Assembly: GCA_945906815.1 (NCBI GenBank)
Contig: CAMDRT010000004.1
Coordinates: forward strand, 112,497 to 176,496
Source of the DNA: Bordetella parapertussis
Lineage (GTDB): Bacteria > Pseudomonadota > Gammaproteobacteria > Burkholderiales > SG8-41
DNA length: 64,000 bases
Direction of reading: 5' to 3'
In this document: positions 43,233 through 51,380 of the stretch, piece after piece
Position numbering within the stretch: position 1 is the stretch's first letter
Layout: each line of letters begins with the position of its first letter
Translations under genes and position numbers: made by a program
The notes under the pieces: model-generated
The model's input: the letters and a program-made list of their open reading frames with translations, nothing else
Database searches by the model: none
Told to the model about the DNA's origin: nothing

Positions 43233-43678
43233 CCACGGGCGCGCCCGGCGCTGCCAACCTCGATGGCGCAAGCCGCGCCACACTAAAGCGGCGGCTCGTC
43301 TGCCTCATCTACGAAGCCCTGATCCAGGCCGCTGTGCTGTTGGCCGGCACGCTGCCGGTAGTGATGCTCACACGCACATGGGACCCCGTCATCGCACGCA
43401 CCACCCTGCAGGTTTGGCTGGTGGTCCTTTGTGCCTGCTTTTATGTATGGCAATGGACGGGCACGGGACAGACACTACCCATGAAAACATGGGGGCTGCG
43501 GCTGCTATCGAAAGACGGTTCGCCTCTGAGCCGCACCCGCGCGCTGCTGCGTTACGTGGGGGCACTCGCCAGCGTTGCCACGCTGGGCCTCGGCTTTGCG
43601 TGGGCACTGGTGGATCGGGAGTCGCAGTTTCTGCACGATCGCCTGGCGGGCACGCGGCTGGTAACGACCCGGGAATGA
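43229..43678 (+). CDS. RDD family membrane protein
   Basis: 149 residues from GTG 43229, overlapping the previous stop (GTGA). It starts with a short cytoplasmic part containing RATLKRRLVCLIYEALIQAAVLLAGTLPV, in which the first motif Arg is kept but the typical RDD reads RRL-YEA, and continues with about three membrane helices and DRESQFLHDRLAGTRLV at the end, the other family mark. Some relatives act as Na+/H+ antiporters; the function here is unknown. It is the last gene of the sigma-factor operon and converges with the TpsB gene. Confidence 0.87.
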   Translation: MTTGAPGAANLDGASRATLKRRLVCLIYEALIQAAVLLAGTLPVVMLTRTWDPVIARTTLQVWLVVLCACFYVWQWTGTGQTLPMKTWGLRLLSKDGSPLSRTRALLRYVGALASVATLGLGFAWALVDRESQFLHDRLAGTRLVTTRE

Positions 43679-43726
43679 GCACTGACCCAACTTCACCCAC
43701 TCGGCCTATAGACGCAAGCTAACGCA

Positions 43727-43745
43727 CTGATTTATTTGAAATCAG
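43727..43745. terminator. Short AT-rich hairpin between convergent operons
   Basis: CTGATTT (43727-43733) pairs with AAATCAG (43739-43745) over a 5-base loop. It lies between the RDD gene and the TpsB gene, which converge. The stem is short and no T-run follows; it is a weak terminator candidate. Confidence 0.3.
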
Positions 43746-43774
43746 ATGTGAAAGACAGGCACTTGCGAGCAGCC

Positions 43775-45529
43775 TCAGAACCGTACCAACGTTTCAAGCA
43801 GGAGCCCCCGCTCGAGCCGCTGCTCATCCGCGATATCTTGGTTGGCCTTGGCGAAGCGCAGATCGAGCTGCACGTTTTTGTTCACGCTGAGACGCACGCC
43901 AAGGGCTGTCGAACTAAGGTGGGATCGGGTGCTGGCATTGCCCGACACGGGCACGGTGCGGGTGGAAGCCCTATCGACAGAAAGATATACCTGTGCGTCG
44001 CCGATCGCAGCAGCCGGATAGGGCTTCAGGTCGTAGCGCAATTCGAGTATTGCACCTAGCCCCTGGTCGCCGACGATGGCCGATGGGATAAAGCCGCGGC
44101 CGATAGTGCTCCCACCGAAGGACAGCTGCTCACCCGCAAGCAATTTGTCCCGGGTGTACTGGCCGTTCAGATTGAAACGTAGACTGAAGGACTGCGGCAG
44201 TCCTTGGGTGCGCTGGAAATTCAGCGTGTATTTCGTGAAGGTCGGCTCGAAGCCAGTCGCAGACGGCAGCGGCGCATCCTTGTCCATGGCACCGAACCAT
44301 TTGAGCCCCTTGAACACGCCCAAGCCGAGGGTCTGGCTACCTCCTCCCCACCCACTCAATACCCAGGTTGCGGCGAGGTCGGCCACCGTCGCCCGATCAC
44401 TGGTGAGCGGCGTGCCCGCTGATGTGGTCTGGCTGCGGTTGAGCGCTAGACCGGTATCAAGGTAAAGCGAACTGCTACGCGAGCGCAGCAAGGGGTAACG
44501 CAGGCGGGGTGAAATCGACACGGCATCACTCTGGATGTCGAGGCTGCTGACAGCACCGGAGGGATGTGACTGGCTCAGTACGCCGCCGAAACTGACGATC
44601 GCCCCGTGGTTGCCAACAGCTTGCGCGTAGCGCGTGACGAGGCTGCGGATACCGCTGAAATCGTTGGCGGCGGTGCCGCCGGCTGTCACGCCAACGGTCA
44701 ACTGGCCCGGGCTGCCGAACGGTTGCTGCAAGGTGGCGTTATAGCTCAGTGCATAGGGGCCGGTGGTATTCGATCCCGTATTGTTGAAAGTACCCATGTA
44801 TAGGTTACCTGCGGGTACCACAGTGATCAGCAATTGGGAACTGCCCAACTCTGCGCCCGGGCGCAACACCGCAGTAGCTGTCACCCCCGGCAGATCGTTG
44901 AGCAGCAGTAGCACCCGCTCCAGGTTCGCTAGATCCAGCGGTCGGACGCCCACCAGCTGCCGCGCAAAGGTATCGACGCGCCCCCCCATCGCCGCATCCG
45001 GCGCTTCGACCAACACCTGGTCTATATGCCCCTCGACCACCCGTATGGTGAAGACACCCTGCTGTAGCTGCTGCGGGGGAATGAAAACGCGGGCCAGGAA
45101 CATACCGCGTTCCCGGTAGAGATTCTCCAGCATATTCGCGGCCTCGCGCAGTGCCGTCAGCCCGATTTTCCGGTTCAGCAGCGGCGCTAATAGCGCATCA
45201 ACCACCGCGCGCGAAAAATAGGTGGCGCCCTCGACCTCGACGCGGGTGACCTCGAACTCCAGCTCATCCACCGCCTTGGGTACAATGGATTTTTCGGGCG
45301 TCAGGATGCGTAGATCCAAACCCGGCACCGGCAGTGGCGCGCCGGGGACACGGTCGCGGGAAATGTTGGTTTGCTGATCAAGCTGCCGCAACTGCTCGGC
45401 GCGCTGACTCGGCGTGGTCTGCGCGTGGAGCCCGCACGACACGCCGAACGCGAGTGGCACCAACAGCATGGGCCATGCAGATAGCGGCGGAATGCAACGG
45501 TCTATGATCATTTGTCTTCTATCAATCAT
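43775..45529 (-). CDS. ShlB/FhaC/HecB-type two-partner secretion transporter (TpsB)
   Basis: 584 residues. The start overlaps the CHASE2-cyclase stop in an ATGA junction. After a signal peptide (ending GLHAQ) there is an N-terminal helix region, a POTRA-2 domain at about residues 88-175 (FEVTRVEVEGATYFSRAVVDALLAPLLNRKIGL, then GVFTIRVVEGHIDQVLVE), and a beta-barrel ending in Phe. The expected role is export of the adhesin encoded at the far end of the run across the outer membrane; the barrel has VRLSVNKNVQLDLRFAKANQD near the end. It is the last gene of this long minus-strand run. Confidence 0.93.
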   Translation of the reverse strand: MIDRRQMIIDRCIPPLSAWPMLLVPLAFGVSCGLHAQTTPSQRAEQLRQLDQQTNISRDRVPGAPLPVPGLDLRILTPEKSIVPKAVDELEFEVTRVEVEGATYFSRAVVDALLAPLLNRKIGLTALREAANMLENLYRERGMFLARVFIPPQQLQQGVFTIRVVEGHIDQVLVEAPDAAMGGRVDTFARQLVGVRPLDLANLERVLLLLNDLPGVTATAVLRPGAELGSSQLLITVVPAGNLYMGTFNNTGSNTTGPYALSYNATLQQPFGSPGQLTVGVTAGGTAANDFSGIRSLVTRYAQAVGNHGAIVSFGGVLSQSHPSGAVSSLDIQSDAVSISPRLRYPLLRSRSSSLYLDTGLALNRSQTTSAGTPLTSDRATVADLAATWVLSGWGGGSQTLGLGVFKGLKWFGAMDKDAPLPSATGFEPTFTKYTLNFQRTQGLPQSFSLRFNLNGQYTRDKLLAGEQLSFGGSTIGRGFIPSAIVGDQGLGAILELRYDLKPYPAAAIGDAQVYLSVDRASTRTVPVSGNASTRSHLSSTALGVRLSVNKNVQLDLRFAKANQDIADEQRLERGLLLETLVRF

Positions 45530-47472
45530 TTATCTTCCATCACCACACGGCTGGTGTTCAATCCGGCCTCGATGCGCGCGAAGTGAAAGCGGATGAGCGG
45601 GTCCTGCGGATAGTCCCGTTGCAACTGGCGCACCGCTGCAGAGGCAGCAGGATCCTCACACTGTAGCAACGCGTAAGCCTCGCCATAGTGACGATGCAGC
45701 GGGGATGCGGCAGCCGCCTCCGTCACTGGCGTAAACAGACCGATGTAGGTGAGCTTACCCTTCAGCATCACTTCGCCGATGGCCCGAAAATTCTGTCCCG
45801 GGCATAGCGCAACCACGCTCTCGGTGCAGCAAATGCGCGTACCGAAATATTTGTTCACGCCCTCGCTGCGCGCTGCGGTGTTGACGGTATCGCCCAACGC
45901 GGTGTAATCCATGCGCGAGCTGGAGCCGAAATTACCGATCACTGCCGCGCCGGTATGCACGCCGAGCCGCGTCGGCCCGAGTGGAATTCCTGCAGCGTTC
46001 TGGCGCGCACGGAAGTCCTCGGCGTAAGCATCTAGGGCCAGCGCGCAACGCACGGCGCGTACCGCATGGTCGGCCTGTGCGATGGGCGCATTGAAGATCA
46101 CCATGATCGCATCACCGATGAATTTGTCGACCGTGCCCCCGTGCTGCAGCACGATGGCGCAGGCACCGTCCAGATAGGCATTGAGCACATCCGAGAGCTG
46201 CTCCGAGCCGAGCTTCTCCGAGAGCGTGGTGAAACCCTCGATGTCTGTGAAGATGAAGCTGAGCTCGCGCCGCACCCCCGATACGCGCAAACTCTCGGGA
46301 TCGGCCACCAGCTGGCTGACCACCGCAGGCGACACGTAGCGCGAAAACGCCCCCTGCACGAACTTGCGGTGCTTGCGCTCGGCACTGCCCAAGAGCACAT
46401 CCATCATCCACAGTGCCAGCGCCAGCGCGAGGGTCGGTGCTACCAGAGGCAGCAGGGGCAGCCCGTAGGTAAAGCCCAGCATGCCGCCGACCCAGAACGC
46501 GGCGGTCACTGCGACGCCAGCGATAACGTTGAAGACAACGCCCTTTTTCAGCAACCCGATCAGCACACCGATCAACGCCAACGCAAAGCTCGCGCCCAGC
46601 CCTGCAGCTAGGCCCAGTTTGAGCGGCTGGCGGCCTTCCAGATACTGGGCGATAGCATGCGCTTGGATGATGACCCCTGGCATATTGCCCTGGTCGTCGC
46701 CATGCACGATGGCCAGTGGCGTGCGGTGGCGGTCGGTAATCGACAACAGCGCCCCCACCAGCACCACCTTGCCCGCAAACCATTCGGCGGGCAGCGCCTG
46801 CAAGGCGTGCGCAGGATAAACGGGGAAGGGCATCGTCTCGGCATCCGGCCGCGCTTTCCAAGCGATATCGACCTGCACCGCCGGCGTGTCAACGCCTGCC
46901 AGCTCGGCCGCTTTCCGGGCAAAACCCCGGGGTTCTCCCGCCCGGGTCTCGCCGGGGTAAATCCAGCGGACCGTACCATCGAACGGGTCGGTAGCCAGAT
47001 TGGCGCTGGCGCGCAGCGTTTTCGGCAGAAAGTCGTTCAGATAGGCGAGTTGTGCTTCGTTGACGATCGTCGGCGTGTCGGTATAAGAAACGAGCAGCGG
47101 CACCTTGAGCGTGCGCAACACCCGCTTCAAGGCGTCATCCTTGGCCGTTTCGGTAGCCTGGTCGAACAGCACATCAAGCCCCACCAGCCGTGCACCCTTT
47201 TTTTCCAGCTGCAACAGCAGCTCGGCGAGAAAGCCGCGGTCCACGGGCGAGCGGTACGGAAAGCGCGCCAGCGTCTCCTCGGTAATTGCTGCGATGACGA
47301 TGTCGCGTGATTGCGCTTGCGGCGGCTGCAGTGCCGCGATGCGGATGTCGCTGGCCGCGTTTTCTAGGGCGGAAAGAAAGGCGATGTAACGCGTGGCTAG
47401 CACCGCCAGCGTGGTGGCCGCAACCATCACTGCAATCGCCGTGATGTACGGCCTCAACTGTTTGAGGGTCAT
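45526..47472 (-). CDS. CHASE2-domain adenylate/guanylate cyclase
   Basis: 648 residues from ATG 47472, which overlaps the previous stop (ATGA). One N-terminal membrane helix is followed by an extracytoplasmic CHASE2 sensor (about residues 40-270), then two or three helices and a cytoplasmic class III cyclase. The cyclase has metal Asp residues in FIFTDIEGFTTLSEKL and VDKFIGDAIMVIFNAP, and RMDYTALGDTVNTAARSE with the transition-state Asn and Arg. The Lys in VDKFIGD and Asp/Thr in MDYT favour ATP, so cAMP is likely. It would turn an envelope signal into a cyclic nucleotide in the same transcript as TpsB. Confidence 0.92.
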   Translation of the reverse strand: MTLKQLRPYITAIAVMVAATTLAVLATRYIAFLSALENAASDIRIAALQPPQAQSRDIVIAAITEETLARFPYRSPVDRGFLAELLLQLEKKGARLVGLDVLFDQATETAKDDALKRVLRTLKVPLLVSYTDTPTIVNEAQLAYLNDFLPKTLRASANLATDPFDGTVRWIYPGETRAGEPRGFARKAAELAGVDTPAVQVDIAWKARPDAETMPFPVYPAHALQALPAEWFAGKVVLVGALLSITDRHRTPLAIVHGDDQGNMPGVIIQAHAIAQYLEGRQPLKLGLAAGLGASFALALIGVLIGLLKKGVVFNVIAGVAVTAAFWVGGMLGFTYGLPLLPLVAPTLALALALWMMDVLLGSAERKHRKFVQGAFSRYVSPAVVSQLVADPESLRVSGVRRELSFIFTDIEGFTTLSEKLGSEQLSDVLNAYLDGACAIVLQHGGTVDKFIGDAIMVIFNAPIAQADHAVRAVRCALALDAYAEDFRARQNAAGIPLGPTRLGVHTGAAVIGNFGSSSRMDYTALGDTVNTAARSEGVNKYFGTRICCTESVVALCPGQNFRAIGEVMLKGKLTYIGLFTPVTEAAAASPLHRHYGEAYALLQCEDPAASAAVRQLQRDYPQDPLIRFHFARIEAGLNTSRVVMEDK

Positions 47473-48179
47473 GGTGCGTTCTGGGGTTCCTGTCGTAAGC
47501 GTTCCAGCAGCGCATCGGCCTGCTGGAAACAGCCTTTCTCCAGCAGCCACGACACCACCACCAGATCGTCGTCAAGACCCTTGGGAACCGGCACGAAATG
47601 GATTGCGTATTCACGCTCGCCGTGGCGGATCACGAACACACCCTCGTAGCGCGACAGCGGCGGGGCAGCCTGCCGATCCTGATTCGCTGCCCAAGCGAAT
47701 TGGGCGCTCCAGGATCGATCCGCAGTGAATAACATAAATGATTCCTGCACACCGTCGGGGCGCCACCAAACCGGCTGCTCGCCCTGCATCAGGCAGCGTA
47801 TACCCGGCCGCGTCACATCGATCAACCAGGGATCGGGCAGCCTGCCCGCTGCTGTGCCGGCGCGAACGACACCCACCGAATTAACACGAGCATCGCGTGT
47901 GGACAACAGTGCCGCAAGCGCCTGCCGCGGGTTGGCGGCAGACGTGCTGCCGACGAGCGGTCGCCCCTGCAGCGGCCCCTTCAAGGTGACGCTTTTTCCA
48001 TCGGGGCCAATGACCGTCACCCGCTCGCCCTCCTTGAGATCGAGCGCAGCGCCGCTGTCCACGGTCATGCCCGATTTCAGGCCACCACCGCGCGCATCGA
48101 GCACAATAAACTTGACGGCACGGCCGGGATTCGCCCACGCCACCGCCAAAATCGCCATGCAGAGCAGAAATTTTTTCAA
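47469..48179 (-). CDS. Exported hypothetical protein of the adhesin locus
   Basis: 236 residues with a signal peptide (residues 1-21, ending GRA). The first mature part reads VKFIVLDARGGGLKSGMTVDSGAALDLKEGERVTVIGPDGKSVTLKGP, a beta-rich module with the look of an SH3- or SPOR-like sensor domain, although I cannot name a family. A Trp-rich middle (CLMQGEQPVWWRPDG) and a C-terminal helical part (LVVVSWLLEKGCFQQADALLERLRQ) follow. It is coupled to the CHASE2-cyclase and may be its periplasmic partner; that is inferred from the overlap. Confidence 0.65.
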   Translation of the reverse strand: MKKFLLCMAILAVAWANPGRAVKFIVLDARGGGLKSGMTVDSGAALDLKEGERVTVIGPDGKSVTLKGPLQGRPLVGSTSAANPRQALAALLSTRDARVNSVGVVRAGTAAGRLPDPWLIDVTRPGIRCLMQGEQPVWWRPDGVQESFMLFTADRSWSAQFAWAANQDRQAAPPLSRYEGVFVIRHGEREYAIHFVPVPKGLDDDLVVVSWLLEKGCFQQADALLERLRQEPQNAP

Positions 48180-48216
48180 ATGGGGCCGCTATCTATTTTC
48201 TATTTATTCCTACTCA

Positions 48217-50571
48217 CTATTTCTCTTCCATTACCCACACGCCACACCAATCGGCTGGCGGCGGGCTGGCGGCAAGGTTCTCACTGCGTTCCGCGTAGAG
48301 TTGCGCCGTCATGTCGTGTGGATTGAGGGCCAGCACTTTTGCAAACAGCGCGCGGGCGTCCGTGAAGGCGCGCGACCGGTATTTGTCGAGGGCATCGCGG
48401 AAGTGGCCCATGGCGTCGATCATCTGCGGATAACTCTCTTCGGTGTGGTAATCGAGGATTTCGTAGACTGCCACCGGCTCGGTCTTGCCCTTGACCACCA
48501 CCAGGTCGACTTCGCGGGTGCGGTAAGTGCCGCGCAGCTTCTTGTAAGTATGCTCGCTGATCAGGATGTGCGCACCGTATTGCTTGCAAGCGGACTCCAG
48601 GCGCGCGGCCAGATTCACGCCATCCCCGATCATGGTGTAGTCCATGCGCTTTTGGGAGCCGATGTTGCCCGATACCACTATATCCGTATTGAGTCCGATA
48701 CCGATGTCGATCGGGGCCTTGCCTTCGCCGGTGCGCTGCACGTTCCAGCGGCGCAATGCTTTGATCATGGCAATCGAGGCGCGCACCGAGCGGTCGACAT
48801 CGTCGTCGTGCGCAACCGGCATGCCGAAACCGGCCATGATGGCGTCGCCGATAAATTTGTCGAGCATGCCTCCTTCTGCCTGGATGCATTCGACCATCAG
48901 CGTGAAGTACTCGTTGAGCATCGCCACCGTGCCTTGCGCGCCGAGCTTTTCCGTGTGGGTGGTGAAGCCGCGGATGTCCGAGAACAGCACCGTCGCTTCT
49001 ACCGATTGTCCACCGAGCATCTCCGCCCCCGCGGCCACTAGCTTGTCGGCAATACCCGGATCCATATAGCGGGACATCGTCGATTTGAGGCGTTTTTCAC
49101 TGGAGATGTCCTCGATGATGATCATCGAGCCGATGCGCTTCTTCTCGGCGCTGGACAGCGGCAAGACCGTTACATTGCTCGAAATGCGTTCCTCCTGCAG
49201 CACCAATTCAACGTCCATGAGCACTTCAGGCTTGCCGCTTTCGCCAACCTGCTTGAGTTTGTCCAGCACCCACGCGTTCCCGCCGGTGAAGAAATGGGCC
49301 GCCGGCATTTGTAGTACCTGGGCGGCACTGACACGCAGAATGCGCAGTCCTGCGGCGTTGCAGGTGACAATCTTACCGCCCTCGTCCAGGGTCAGCACGC
49401 CGTTTGACATCGACTCCAGCATCGCTTCGCTGTAGTTTTTCATGTTCTGCACGTCGGCGAACAGATTGGCGTTTTCCAGGGCGATGGAGATCTGCGCAGT
49501 GAACGCCCGCAACCGCGATTCATCCTCGGACGTAAAGGGGCCACCGCGCTTGTTCAGCACTTGGGTGACACCGATCACCTTGCCGTGCTTGTTGATGATC
49601 GGCACGCACAGGATGGAGCGGGTGAAGTAGCCAGTGCGCTTATCAAAGGCCGGATTGAAGCGCAGGTCCGCATACGCGTAGGGAATGTTAATCGACTTGC
49701 CGGCGGTAAATACCGCTCCGGCAATTCCCATATGATTGGGCAGGCGGATCTGCATCGATTCCAGACCTTGACCGACCTCGGACCACAATTCGTTGGTTTT
49801 CTCGTCGTTGAGGAACAGTGTAGATCGATCGGAGTTCAAAAGGCGCGTGGCCTCGCCCATGACCTTCTGCAAAAGCGAGCCCAGCTTGATATCCGCAGTG
49901 ACCTCAGAGACGATTTCGACAAACTCCATCTCCCGCGCGCGCACCGCCTTCATACGCTCGATGAACTGCGCGCCTTGCAGGGCGACCGTGCCTTGTGACG
50001 TCATGGCATCGAGGATGTCGAGGTCCTGGCCGGTGAACTCACCCTGCCTTTTATTCAGGGCCTGCGCCACGCCGATGATCTCGCCCTTCACGGTCATGAT
50101 GGGCACGCACAGGATGTTGCGCGTCATGAATCCGGTCTGCTCGTCGATACTTTTATTAAAACGCGGATCCGCATAAGCATCGGGAATGATCACCGACTCG
50201 CCGCTGGTAAACACGTGGCCAGCAATGCCGCTGGTGTTGAGTAGGCGAATTTCGCGCTTGATGTTGCCCAGGGCCCCTCGCGAGTACAGTTCGTTAGTGG
50301 TTGGGTCGTTCAGGAACAAGGTGCCGCGTTCGGCACCGATTTCGCTGATGGTCATCTCCACCAGCGCGTACAACATATCGTCCAACGTGTCGCACGACGC
50401 CATGCGCCGCGAAACTTCCAGCAGCATCTCCACCAGTTTGAAGCGCTCGTGACGCGATAGCGCCTTGGTGCGTGGGTTGGCCGGTGCCTCGCCACTGCGT
50501 CGGGATTCGCCACTGCGTTGCGATAGCCGGCGGATGTTGCTGATGGGTCGCGGAGATTTTTCGGCGCTCAT
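48217..50571 (-). CDS. GAF-GAF-PAS adenylate/guanylate cyclase
   Basis: 784 residues, soluble. A GAF domain at about 58-205 (SEIGAERGTLFLNDPTTNELYSRGALG) and a second at about 230-380 (LLNSDRSTLFLNDEKTNELWSEVGQG) share sequence and look like tandem copies. A PAS domain follows (about 385-495, MSNGVLTLDEGGKIVTCNAAGLRILRVS), then a class III cyclase (VLFSDIRGFTTHTEKL, MLDKFIGDAIMAGFGMP, MDYTMIGDGVNLAARLE). The Lys in DKFIGD and the Asp/Thr in MDYT favour ATP. GAF pairs usually bind cyclic nucleotides or redox signals, so feedback by its own product is possible. It ends 37 bp before the next gene. Confidence 0.93.
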   Translation of the reverse strand: MSAEKSPRPISNIRRLSQRSGESRRSGEAPANPRTKALSRHERFKLVEMLLEVSRRMASCDTLDDMLYALVEMTISEIGAERGTLFLNDPTTNELYSRGALGNIKREIRLLNTSGIAGHVFTSGESVIIPDAYADPRFNKSIDEQTGFMTRNILCVPIMTVKGEIIGVAQALNKRQGEFTGQDLDILDAMTSQGTVALQGAQFIERMKAVRAREMEFVEIVSEVTADIKLGSLLQKVMGEATRLLNSDRSTLFLNDEKTNELWSEVGQGLESMQIRLPNHMGIAGAVFTAGKSINIPYAYADLRFNPAFDKRTGYFTRSILCVPIINKHGKVIGVTQVLNKRGGPFTSEDESRLRAFTAQISIALENANLFADVQNMKNYSEAMLESMSNGVLTLDEGGKIVTCNAAGLRILRVSAAQVLQMPAAHFFTGGNAWVLDKLKQVGESGKPEVLMDVELVLQEERISSNVTVLPLSSAEKKRIGSMIIIEDISSEKRLKSTMSRYMDPGIADKLVAAGAEMLGGQSVEATVLFSDIRGFTTHTEKLGAQGTVAMLNEYFTLMVECIQAEGGMLDKFIGDAIMAGFGMPVAHDDDVDRSVRASIAMIKALRRWNVQRTGEGKAPIDIGIGLNTDIVVSGNIGSQKRMDYTMIGDGVNLAARLESACKQYGAHILISEHTYKKLRGTYRTREVDLVVVKGKTEPVAVYEILDYHTEESYPQMIDAMGHFRDALDKYRSRAFTDARALFAKVLALNPHDMTAQLYAERSENLAASPPPADWCGVWVMEEK

Positions 50572-50600
50572 TGCTGTTTCCTATCTGTGGGCACGAAAAC

Positions 50601-51272
50601 TCAGCCGGAAGATTCCATTTTACCCTGAAGCCGCTCGCGCAATTCACGCACAGTTTCCTCAAGTTGCGCAATTTCGGCGCGGTCCTGGGCACGCATTCTG
50701 TTCAAGGCCTGCTCGCGCGAAACAGACTCATGGTCCAGAGCATCGCGCAGCGCAGCGGCGGTGCCGCGTAGTTGCATCAACTCGTCATGGGAAAAGGAGA
50801 TCGCTTTCTGCACAGCTTGGTCGCGGGCCGCGCACTCCGCCTCCAAGTGCGCGCGCAAATCCTGCGCGGCAGCGCGAACTTGGGCAATCTCGTCCTGGTT
50901 TTCGTTATAGGCTTTGCGCACGAGCTCATCCCTGCAGGCGCGCTCATTTTCCAGTGCCTCGCGCAAGGCCGTAATAGTGAGCTTGAGTTGACTGATTTCG
51001 CTGTGGGCCTCAGCCATGGCGCTGCTCACGGCTTGCCGGGTATCGGCGCGCGCGATGACGATTTCGTCGCGCAACACTGACGCCGTAGCGCGTAATTGCA
51101 CCGCCTCCACGTTGACCTCGGACACCGCGAGATTCACCGCTAATTCGGTCTTCCCTCTAGTGGCCTCTAGTTCTTCGCGCAGCGCCGCGACGAGATCTTT
51201 CAGGTCGCGCAGATCAAGAAGAAGAGCGGCAGGATCCAGCGTCTCAGTCAGCATGGCTGCAGGGGTACCCAT
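50601..51272 (-). CDS. Coiled-coil protein with 36-residue repeats
   Basis: 223 residues, nearly all predicted helix. From about residue 50 a 36-residue unit repeats four to four and a half times without gaps; each begins with an acidic-hydrophobic set such as EISQLKLTITALREAL, EIAQVRAAAQDLRAHL, ELMQLRGTAAALRDAL and EIAQLEETVRELRERL. No signal peptide or membrane helix. The exact period suggests a regular coiled-coil rod or scaffold. I do not recognise a family. It lies between the CHAT gene (108 bp upstream) and the GAF-cyclase (29 bp downstream), so it may join the cyclase to other parts of the system. Confidence 0.7.
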   Translation of the reverse strand: MGTPAAMLTETLDPAALLLDLRDLKDLVAALREELEATRGKTELAVNLAVSEVNVEAVQLRATASVLRDEIVIARADTRQAVSSAMAEAHSEISQLKLTITALREALENERACRDELVRKAYNENQDEIAQVRAAAQDLRAHLEAECAARDQAVQKAISFSHDELMQLRGTAAALRDALDHESVSREQALNRMRAQDRAEIAQLEETVRELRERLQGKMESSG

Positions 51273-51380
51273 TCAGAATTCAAAAAATGCATATTCAATA
51301 ATCCATTGGTACCAGATCAGCCTGAAGGTGTGGTAGTTGCCCCCCACTCCTGGTGCATAGCGGGGCTGGTGCTTGCTCGC

